Of a DNA stretch of 64,000 bases, positions 17,441 to 27,400 are shown piece after piece. This DNA is from Methanocaldococcus vulcanius M7. GTDB taxonomy: Archaea > AGJL01 > Methanococci > Methanococcales > Methanocaldococcaceae. A program made the position numbers and the translations under genes. The DNA is taken from NCBI RefSeq assembly GCF_000024625.1, contig NC_013407.1, forward strand, positions 62,001-126,000, given 5' to 3'. The notes beneath the pieces were generated by a model. The model worked only from the letters and a program-made list of their open reading frames with translations. It was not told the DNA's origin and ran no database searches. Numbering within the stretch: the stretch's first letter is position 1; every line of letters starts with the position of its first letter.

Positions 17441-18244
17441 ATGCTTAAAATTGGAATAGTTGGCTGTGGTGCAATTGGCACTTTTATTTCAAAAAAAGTG
17501 GCGGATGGAACTATAAAAAATACGAAAATAGTTGCTCTTTATGATAGAAACATAGAAAAAGCAATATCTCTTTCAAACATCGTTAAAGCAAAAATATGTA
17601 GGGATGTTGATGAATTGGTTAGGGGGGATTTAGATCTTGTGATTGAATCCGCTTCCGTTCATGCTGTTGAAGAGGTTGCTGAAAAATCTTTAAAAAATGG
17701 AAAAGATGTGTTAATAATGAGTGTAGGTGCCTTAGCAGATAAAGAGTTATTTTTAAAACTTAAAAAATTGGCTAAAAGTGAAAATAGAAAAATTTATCTT
17801 CCATCAGGCGCTATTGGAGGATTAGATGCAATAAAAGCGCTAAAATTAGGAGAAATTAAAGAGGTAGTGTTAAAAACTACTAAACCTGTATGTGCATTAA
17901 AAGATGCGTTAAAAAATCTCGGATATGAGCCAGAAAAAATAAAAGAAGAAGTTATGGTTTATGAAGGGGATGTTTTTGAGGCAATAAAAAATTTTCCAGC
18001 AAACATAAACGTTGCCGTAGTTCTTTCGATAGCAACTGAATATTCTGCAAAGGTGGTTATTGTAGCAGATCCAAAAATAAAATTAAACAGACATGAGATA
18101 TTTGTAAAAAGCTCTATTGGAACATTAAAAGTTTGTGTAGAGAATGTTCCATTTGAAGAAAACCCAAAAACCTCTGCACTTGCCGCCTACTCTGCTGTTA
18201 GGTTGATCATGGATCTGGCAGAGCCCATAAAAGTCGGAACGTAA
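17441..18244 (+). CDS. nadX: L-aspartate dehydrogenase
   Basis: NAD(P)-dependent oxidation of L-aspartate to iminoaspartate, the first step of de novo NAD synthesis in organisms without aspartate oxidase. The 267-residue protein has the Rossmann motif GIVGCGAIGTFI near residues 5-16, the ESASVHAVEEV segment near 69-79, the IYLPSGAIGGLDAIKA loop near 116-131, and the catalytic-region NFPANINVAVVLSIAT near 186-201. Full length for the family. The ATG follows AAGAGGTGGGTAAAAA. Its stop is 19 bases before mfnD, so they may be co-transcribed. The nearby NADP phosphatase/NAD kinase acts on the same cofactor pathway. Confidence 0.93.
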   Translation: MLKIGIVGCGAIGTFISKKVADGTIKNTKIVALYDRNIEKAISLSNIVKAKICRDVDELVRGDLDLVIESASVHAVEEVAEKSLKNGKDVLIMSVGALADKELFLKLKKLAKSENRKIYLPSGAIGGLDAIKALKLGEIKEVVLKTTKPVCALKDALKNLGYEPEKIKEEVMVYEGDVFEAIKNFPANINVAVVLSIATEYSAKVVIVADPKIKLNRHEIFVKSSIGTLKVCVENVPFEENPKTSALAAYSAVRLIMDLAEPIKVGT

Positions 18245-18263
18245 TAAAAATGGGTGGTTAAGT

Positions 18264-20209
<1,946 letters not shown>

Positions 20210-20213
20210 TATT

Positions 20214-20963
20214 ATGCTGTATGTTGTAGGTATAGGAAGCGGTAATGAAAAGCATTTCACAAAAGAGGCAGAGGAGCTTTTAAATAGAGTGGATTTAATT
20301 GTGTGCTATAAAAATTATAAGAAATTCGTTGAAAGATTTAACAAGCCAATATACACAACTGGAATGACGAAAGAGATTGATAGGGTTGATTATGCTTTAA
20401 AAGAGGCAAAAGATAAAGATGTTGCATTAGTTTCAAGTGGAGATGCGACAATTTACGGTTTAGCTTCATTAGCTTATGAAATAAATGCTGTTAAAAATTA
20501 TGGGATAGAGATAAAAGTTATTCCTGGAATAACTGCATGTTCCTTGGCTTCTGCAATTTTAGGAAGTCCATTAAATCACGACTTTGTGGTTATTAGTTTT
20601 AGCGATCTATTAACTCCGTTGGAGATCATATTAAAAAGATTTAGATATGCGTTAGAAGGGGACTTTGTTATATGCATATACAACCCTTTAAGCAAAAGGA
20701 GAAAAGAGCCCTTCTTAAAAGCCATGGAGATTTTGTCTGAATTTGCAAAAGATAATAACTATGTAGTCGGAATAGTTAAAAACGCCGGTAGAGACAACGA
20801 AAAATACTTAATAACAACTTTTAAAGAACTTTATAAAGACATAGAAAGATATTTGGAGTTTATAGATATGAATACAATATTAATCATTGGAAATTCTTCA
20901 ACAAAAATTGTCAATGGCAAGATGATAACGCCAAGGGGCTATTTAAACAAATATAAAATTTAG
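20214..20963 (+). CDS. cbiH: Cobalt-precorrin-3B C17-methyltransferase
   Basis: SAM-dependent tetrapyrrole methyltransferase that methylates C17 and drives ring contraction in anaerobic corrinoid synthesis. The 249-residue protein has the family motifs VVGIGSGNEKHFTKEAEELL near the N-terminus, LVSSGDATIYGLASLAYE near residues 75-92 (GDxxxYG, SAM site), IPGITACSLASAILGSPLNHDF near 103-124, and CIYNPLSKRRKE near 155-166 with the N-P-x-S-x-x-R sequence typical of CbiH/CobJ. Coupled to dys by a 4-base gap. Fits with the cobaltochelatase-type genes later in the window. Confidence 0.92.
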   Translation: MLYVVGIGSGNEKHFTKEAEELLNRVDLIVCYKNYKKFVERFNKPIYTTGMTKEIDRVDYALKEAKDKDVALVSSGDATIYGLASLAYEINAVKNYGIEIKVIPGITACSLASAILGSPLNHDFVVISFSDLLTPLEIILKRFRYALEGDFVICIYNPLSKRRKEPFLKAMEILSEFAKDNNYVVGIVKNAGRDNEKYLITTFKELYKDIERYLEFIDMNTILIIGNSSTKIVNGKMITPRGYLNKYKI

Positions 20964-20972
20964 GTGAAAATC

Positions 20973-22097
20973 ATGCTTGAAAAAATTAGATGGGAGTTGA
21001 ATTCTTATTTTTTGGAGAGGAGGGAGGAGGTTGATGTTGCTTTGACTTCGATTTTGGCTAATGAGCATGTTGTGTTTTTGGGAAATCCGGGGGTTGCTAA
21101 ATCTCAGTTGATTAGGGCGGTTGCTTCTCATGTTAATGCTGATTATTTTGAGAAGCTTATAACAAGATTTACTACAGAGGATGAGTTGTTTGGGCCTTTA
21201 AGCATTAAGGAGTTGAAGGATAATGATAGGTTTGTTAGAAAAACCTCTGGATATTTGCCAACTGCTGAGATTGCCTTTTTGGATGAGGTTTTTAAGGCAA
21301 ACAGTTCAATATTAAATGCTTTATTATCAATAATTAACGAGCGACTTTATCACAATGGAGACAGGATTGAAAAAGTTCCATTAATAAGCTTATTTGGAGC
21401 ATCAAACGAACTCCCAGAAGAAAACGAATTACTCGCCTTCTACGACAGATTCCTATTCAGAAAAACAATAAAAGGAATAAAAAACTACGAAAATCTTTCA
21501 AAATTAATCGATTTAGATGAAGAGTATAAACCTAAGACCATAATCAATATTGAAGACGTTAAAGAAATGCAAAAAGAAGCGTTAAAAGTAGATATTTCAG
21601 ATATAAAAGAGGATTTAATTAAAATAAAGCTATCTTTGGAAAGTGAAGGAATAAATATCTCGGACAGGAGATTTAAAAAGTCAGTTAAAGCAGTTAAATG
21701 CTTTGCCTATTTAAACGGCAAGGAAAAAGCAGATATTAATGATTTAGACATATTAAGGCACGTTTACTGGAATGAGCCAGATGAGTTCTTTAAGGTCTCA
21801 GTGGAGATTTTTAAAATATCAAATCATTTTGCTGGCTTTGCATTAGAGCAAAGAGAAATTTTAGAGAGTTTGATGAACGAGATAAAGAAACTAAACAAGG
21901 ATAAAATACCATTTGGAGGAATAGAGTATAGAAAATGTCTTGAAATTTTGGGTAAGTTAAATAGCATGTCAATAACTTTAAAAGACGTTAAAAATAAAGC
22001 AATCGAGGCAAATAAACCTTACGAGCTTGTTGAAGATGTTTTGAGGGAAGTTGAGGGATTTAAAAAGTATGTTGAAGGGTTGTTAAAGAGTAGATAG
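20973..22097 (+). CDS. MoxR/RavA-type AAA+ ATPase
   Basis: AAA+ ATPase of 374 residues. The P-loop GNPGVAKSQL is near residues 39-48, the Walker B IAFLDEVFKANSSILNALLSI near 99-119, and sensor-1 region LISLFGASNELPEENELLAFYDRF near 134-157, the pattern of RavA within the MoxR group. The C-terminal part is the RavA-like helical lid. RavA acts with a VWA protein (ViaA), and the next gene is one. The pair is probably a chaperone-like machine that assembles or remodels a protein complex; the client is unknown. The ATG at 20973 follows AGGTGAAAATC; a GTG at 20964 is inside that site. The first 300 bases use many G- and T-ending codons, unlike the A/C-ending rest. Confidence 0.88.
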   Translation: MLEKIRWELNSYFLERREEVDVALTSILANEHVVFLGNPGVAKSQLIRAVASHVNADYFEKLITRFTTEDELFGPLSIKELKDNDRFVRKTSGYLPTAEIAFLDEVFKANSSILNALLSIINERLYHNGDRIEKVPLISLFGASNELPEENELLAFYDRFLFRKTIKGIKNYENLSKLIDLDEEYKPKTIINIEDVKEMQKEALKVDISDIKEDLIKIKLSLESEGINISDRRFKKSVKAVKCFAYLNGKEKADINDLDILRHVYWNEPDEFFKVSVEIFKISNHFAGFALEQREILESLMNEIKKLNKDKIPFGGIEYRKCLEILGKLNSMSITLKDVKNKAIEANKPYELVEDVLREVEGFKKYVEGLLKSR

Positions 22098-22121
22098 TGT
22101 ATAATTTAAATCAGTGGGATT

Positions 22122-23441
22122 ATGAAAAACGTTATAAAGCACGATGCATATGACAAAAAGGCATATGAAAAATTTTTGAGAAATAGTAGATATTTACAAA
22201 AGCTTCTTAACTACTACTCTCAGTTCAGCCCTATCCATGAAAAATTAGCAGAGGATATTTTTTATGCATTTTTTAAGTATGTTGTTGAATTTAACGACGT
22301 TATTGAAGAGAAATTCGAAATAAATAAAAAGATCTTAGAAGGTGCTATAAAAAATATTGAGTATGAGAAGAGCAAACTTTTAACTGAGCTTGATGAAGTG
22401 AATGCTGGAACTGCTACAATAATGTTCTGTGAGAAGTTCTTTGAAAACCTAAAACTTGCAAAGTTAAATAAGGAGTTAAAAAAGTTTGCAATCGATGGGA
22501 AGAAAAATAAAGATCTTGAAGAAAAACTTAAAGAAATTGGAAAAAATGCAATGAAAGAAGTATCAGATGAGATCTCAGAAATTGTCCAAGGATTTAATGC
22601 AATTAATGGTCTTGGGAAAGGGCAGGGAGATAAAAAGAGATTATCTTCTGATGAAAGGATAAAGTTAGCAGACAAGATTTTAAGCAATGGTAAAGTCAGA
22701 TCTATCGTAAAAAAACTTGGAAGATTAAGATTACTCGCTATAAGTGAGTATAGATCTAAAATAAAGCATTATTCTGGGGAAATATACTCTATAAAGGTGG
22801 GTAGGGACTTAAAATACCTTTTAACAAGGGAAATTGTAAATTTCTCGGATGAAATTTTATATTATGATTTTTTAAGAAGATTTATGGATAAAAAACTTTT
22901 AGTTTATGATATAAATGAAAAGTTAGATAAGCAGAAAGGTCCAATAGTTGTTCTACTGGATCACAGTGGTTCTATGTATGGAGAAAGGGAAATATGGGGA
23001 AAAGCCGTGGCTTTATCTATTTTAGAAATTGCAAAAAGAGAAAAGAGAGATATATATTATATTGCCTTTGATGATGGAGTTAGATTTGAAAAGCGAATAG
23101 ATCCTAAAAATATAACTGTTGAGGAGATTATTGAGATTGCATCACTCTACTTTGGAGGAGGAACTAACTTTATTTTACCATTAAATAGGGCAATGGAAGT
23201 TATAAAAACCAGTGAGTTTAAAAATGCGGATATTTTACTTATAACGGATGGATACGCTGAGATAAATGATGAATTTTTAAAAAGATTTGATAAGTTTATA
23301 AAAGAAAATTCTGTTCGCGTGATCTCGGTATTTGTTGAGACATTTCCAACTGAAACATTAAAAAAGATTTCAACTGAGATAATAAAGGTTTATGATTTGG
23401 CAGATGAAGAGACAAGGAAAATATATAGGTCAATATCTTAA
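22122..23441 (+). CDS. VWA-domain protein, ViaA-like partner of the RavA-type ATPase
   Basis: A 439-residue protein with a long helical, coiled-coil-prone N-terminal part (about residues 30-230, rich in Lys and Glu) and a C-terminal von Willebrand A domain. The domain has the metal-ion site PIVVLLDHSGSMYGER (D-x-S-x-S near residues 272-276), the FGGGTNFILPL threonine near 348, and ADILLITDGYAEI near 370-382. The ATG follows GTGGGATT, about 25 bases after the ATPase stop, so the pair forms an operon. In bacteria ViaA stimulates RavA and both act on respiratory complexes; the archaeal target is not known. Confidence 0.88.
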   Translation: MKNVIKHDAYDKKAYEKFLRNSRYLQKLLNYYSQFSPIHEKLAEDIFYAFFKYVVEFNDVIEEKFEINKKILEGAIKNIEYEKSKLLTELDEVNAGTATIMFCEKFFENLKLAKLNKELKKFAIDGKKNKDLEEKLKEIGKNAMKEVSDEISEIVQGFNAINGLGKGQGDKKRLSSDERIKLADKILSNGKVRSIVKKLGRLRLLAISEYRSKIKHYSGEIYSIKVGRDLKYLLTREIVNFSDEILYYDFLRRFMDKKLLVYDINEKLDKQKGPIVVLLDHSGSMYGEREIWGKAVALSILEIAKREKRDIYYIAFDDGVRFEKRIDPKNITVEEIIEIASLYFGGGTNFILPLNRAMEVIKTSEFKNADILLITDGYAEINDEFLKRFDKFIKENSVRVISVFVETFPTETLKKISTEIIKVYDLADEETRKIYRSIS

Positions 23442-23470
23442 TCTTCAATATTTTAATATATATGTTAATG

Positions 23471-24076
23471 TTAAACAAGCTTTTTCTCAATAACCTCTCC
23501 TCTTGGCTCAACTTCCTCAAATATCTGTGCTTCAAACCTATAAATTTTAACTCCCTCAGCCAGCCACATATCTGGGGGCAAACCAGCTTTTAAGCATAAG
23601 TGTGCTAAATACTCTTCAACATCCCATCCATACTCCACTGGCACCTGTGGCAATAAAAGCCCTCTATAAAATCCATATTCGATAATTAACCCATCTCTAC
23701 CAATTTTTATTTTTTCTAAATACTCTCTTGGATGTTTAACTCTTATGAGTTCTGGAGGGGTTAGGATACTAACTTCTATTACAATACTATCCATTTCTTC
23801 CAACGTTACTGGAGGAAATCTTGGATCTTTTGTTGCAGCACTTATCGCTGCTTCTTCCAAGGCCTTTATAAGCGGCATTATCGGTTCTGGAATCCCTATA
23901 CAGCCCCTAAGTTCTTTATCTGGATATGTGTGGAGAGTGCAAAAGCATCCTCTCTTCTCGTTGAACACTTCAGGGTAGTTTTCTACTATAACTTCTCTTC
24001 CTTCTAAATAGTTTTCAATAACTGCTCTTGCATATTTAACTGCAAAGGTTCCTTCTTCCAATGTTAACAATCTCAT
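23471..24076 (-). CDS. AMMECR1-family protein
   Basis: A 201-residue AMMECR1-domain protein, widespread in archaea and eukaryotes, of unresolved biochemical role. Family marks are RGCFCTLHTYPDKELRGCIGIPEP near residues 42-65 (with LRGCIG, the most conserved motif), AATKDPRFPPVTLEEMDSIVIEVSILTPPE near 80-109, and the YRGLLLPQVPVEYGWDVEEYLAHLC segment near 137-161. Length matches the single-domain form. The ATG follows GGTGGAATT. A C/D guide RNA lies about 90 bases upstream on the same strand. Confidence 0.92.
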   Translation of the reverse strand: MRLLTLEEGTFAVKYARAVIENYLEGREVIVENYPEVFNEKRGCFCTLHTYPDKELRGCIGIPEPIMPLIKALEEAAISAATKDPRFPPVTLEEMDSIVIEVSILTPPELIRVKHPREYLEKIKIGRDGLIIEYGFYRGLLLPQVPVEYGWDVEEYLAHLCLKAGLPPDMWLAEGVKIYRFEAQIFEEVEPRGEVIEKKLV

Positions 24077-24164
24077 AATTCCACCAAATTTTTAATTTTA
24101 AATATTTTTAATTTCAACTAATAATAAATGATGTAAAAATAATTGAGATATTTAAATAAATGAT

Positions 24165-24224
24165 AACGCTCAGATGTCCCAGGTTTCATCATAGTTCAGC
24201 GAAGTCGGCACTCATCATCGCGTT
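24165..24224 (-). ncRNA. C/D box methylation guide RNA (archaeal sRNA)
   Basis: On the minus strand the order of parts is complete. Box C ATGATGA is at 24218-24212, guide GTGCCGACTTCG at 24211-24200, box D' CTGA at 24199-24196, a three-base spacer follows, box C' ATGATGA is at 24192-24186, guide AACCTGGGACAT at 24185-24174, and box D CTGA at 24173-24170. The outer bases AACGC (5') and GCGTT (3') pair as the terminal stem of the kink-turn. Both guides are exactly 12 nt and the boxes are perfect. The local GC content is far above the surrounding AT-rich gap. Such RNAs with L7Ae, Nop5 and fibrillarin direct 2'-O-methylation at the target base paired to the fifth nucleotide before box D or D'. 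The targets would contain ATGTCCCAGGTT and CGAAGTCGGCAC or close variants; I did not identify them. Confidence 0.92.
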
Positions 24225-24400
24225 GAATTTCAATCGATAAAAGTTTATCTTTAATTTCCCATTTCTGTAAATATTGTTATTATCTTTCTCAGACCCTTAT
24301 TTTCCACTAATTGCTATTTTTTTATTTTTAAGTTTTAATAATCATCATTGTTTACAATAAATTATTTTTATGTTGATTATAGTTATATTTTTTGGTTGAT
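24225..24400. other. AT-rich spacer after polB
   Basis: No gene seen. It contains the likely promoter of the guide RNA (minus strand) and the polB 3' end signals. Pyrimidine-rich on the plus strand, with T-runs that would be A-runs in the polB transcript. Confidence 0.35.
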
Positions 24401-27400
24401 TTATTTCAGGAACCTATCTAACGTTAATTGAGTTCCTTCTTTCTTTAACTCGTTTTTTGAAACCCCAACTGCCTCCATGATCCTCAAAACGGGAGGAAGG
24501 ATCTGGTTATCAATATAGTAGTTAACATCGATCTCCTCAATACTAACTTCTTCTGGTAGTTTTGCTCTTTCACTTATTGATTTAGAACCTTTAACTATTA
24601 TATATCCGATAACATCTCCAATTTTTATTTTTTTTCCCTCTCTCATCATCTTTTTTGCAATTTCTACGTGAGGGGCTGTGGTTTTATATTCGTTTGGGTT
24701 TTTAGTAAGTTGGGTGTAAATAATAAGGTCCTCTTTTTTTATTTTTTTCTCTCTTAGATCTTTTATAACGTCTTGTATAGCTTTTTTAGCTTTATTTATA
24801 TCTCCTTCTAATAATAATGCCTCTAACACTCTTCTTTGTGTAATTCTTGCAAGATTTGACCAATCTCTTCTAACGAATTCTAATCCTTTAACTATAACTC
24901 TTCCATTTTCATCGATCAACGCATATCTTTTTTTGGTGATAAAGATTCCTCTTTTGAAATAACCTTCAAATTCTAACTCCATCGTTCCGGGAAGTTTTGA
25001 ATTTATATACTTTACAAACTCCAATGCTTTTTTTATTAAATCATCTTTGCTAATCTTTTCTTTCCAAACTGCATAAAATCCATCAGTATTATGAACTAAA
25101 ATTCCGTTTGCAAAAAATCTGTGCGTGTTTTCGACCTCAATATCGTAAACATAATCAGAATATTTTATACAGTTTATTTCCTCAACACTCGCAAAATTAT
25201 ATGATTTTAGATCTTTATTTAAAATTATTAATTTAGTTTCATCATCTTTTATCTCAGTTGGTTTCAATTCAACCAATTTATTATTTTTAACTCCAATGAT
25301 TGAATGATCTTCTGTAATATCAACATATCTATCTTTTACTTTAACTCTATAAATCTTTTTATTTGTTCTGTGCCTCATTATGTAAGGAACTTTCCTCCAC
25401 ACCAACTTAGTATCCTCAATGGTTAATGTCTCCACATTATTTAAAATGCAGTATTCTTTATCTCCTATCGTATAATCAACTTTTTTAAACAGATCCTCGA
25501 TTTTTATCTCTTTTATTTTACCGTCTTCTTTAATAATAACTTTGGCATCTTTAACAACACTATCTGCATAAATTACTTTAAATCCGAATTTTTCTGCCTC
25601 TTCTATCGTCTCTAAAATATATTTTCTTCCTAAATATGTAATAACTTCTGCACATTCTCGGCTGTAAAATCTTGCTCTTGGAAATGCTAAATAACCATAT
25701 ACACTATTATGGGCGTAGATATTATTTACTAAGAAGTTTTCATTATCCTCAACACTTAAATCATAAACATAGCCATTGTAATTAAATTCCTCAATTTCTT
25801 TAACTTCATCAAGCATTAGATCGTTGATCAGTTTATAATTTGGATTTAGAGTTAGTTTGTATCCTTTATTTTTAACCGGTGTGAATCTTGTTGGAATTCC
25901 CACTAAATTAAATAGTATCATTAACTGGTTTAGATAGTCCTCATCCTTGGCCATAAATGTCGTAGTTCCCTTATGAGAGTTTTTCTTTGCCTTTAAGAAT
26001 CCGTCTAAGAAACTTTTTATAACTTTCTCATCTGCTAAAAATATCTCTTCTGGAATATGCTTTTTATTTTTATTTCCACACTTAAAGATGTATTTTAGTA
26101 TCAAATATACAATCTTATTATCCATTATAACTTTATCCTTAGAAATACAACCTGCTCCAAAAGTTTTTTTGAATATCTTAACGATCTCTTTTTGATAGTC
26201 AGGTAGGGACTTGAAGATAGCAACTTCATGGGTTGTGCCCTCTTTTGCTTTATATTTATTTAGTCCACCTCTTGTTACGAAGTATCCTAAAAATTTGGCC
26301 AAATTTTCATCTAATTTTAAAAGAGCGTTTATTTTCCCACATAATGCTCCTATTTCACAATCCTCGAACTCTTCATCTGGAATATCATTTATAAGATCCT
26401 TAATTTTCAAGTATTGAATATTAGATCGACCTCTTGCAAAATTGCCATGTTCTATGATTGTATCTATATATTTTTTGTATATCTTAAACTTCTTTTTATC
26501 TAATATCTTTATCTCTACCTTATTTATTGCTTTGATGATGTTATAATCAATTAATCCAAGTTTTTTCAAATATAAAATGCAATCATCAAAAATAACGTTA
26601 AATTTATTTCTCTCAATATCTTCAAGCGTCTTTTTTAATTTAATGAAGTGTATCTTATCTTTATGTTTTGTAATCACAAGGTTTTTTATGTCCTCTTCAT
26701 CAGCATCAACTAACCTCTTCGGAATATTTATGACAATTTTTTTATTAATATGGGCGATCTTTCGTGGGACGACTATTAAGTCGTTAATTTTTATTTCATT
26801 TCCTTTAACTTCTACAATTTCTCCATTTTCATACTTGAATAAACTATGTCCCTCTGTTACTCTTATTGTCCTTCCAGATCTTAGTTTTATTTTATATGCT
26901 TTACCTTCATACTTATGCCTAATTAATCCCTTAACTTTTTTTATCTCACATTTTTTGGTTAGTTTATTAAATGAGAATGTCTTCAAATTTTTAACTTCCA
27001 ATACTTCACTGAGTTTAATTTTATTAGGATATTTTTCCATTAATCTGTTAATATATTCCCCAATTTTTACTATTTTTACCCCATCATCTTCAATAACTGT
27101 TAAATATTCATCAGGTAAAATACTATTGGCTAAAATCTTTAATGATCTCTGTTCGTAATCTAAGAGGTTGTATTCCTCATTTATTTCTTTTTCACTTTCC
27201 ATTTTTTTCATCTTATTTTTAATGTTTATTCTTCTTTCTATAAGTCCTCTTAACGTTTTTGGAATTAACCCTTCCCGTTTTTTACAGAACCAATGTCCGA
27301 GTATCTTTTCACTAATGTCTTTACAACACTCGCAATCCAACGTCTCTGGACTGATGTTGTAGGCAATAATTATGGAAGGATAAAGAGAGTTATGCGTTAA

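Noticed and set aside
24165-24224. tRNA gene considered for the GC-rich patch between polB and AMMECR1
   Set aside because: No cloverleaf, no T-loop sequence; perfect C/D boxes explain it fully.
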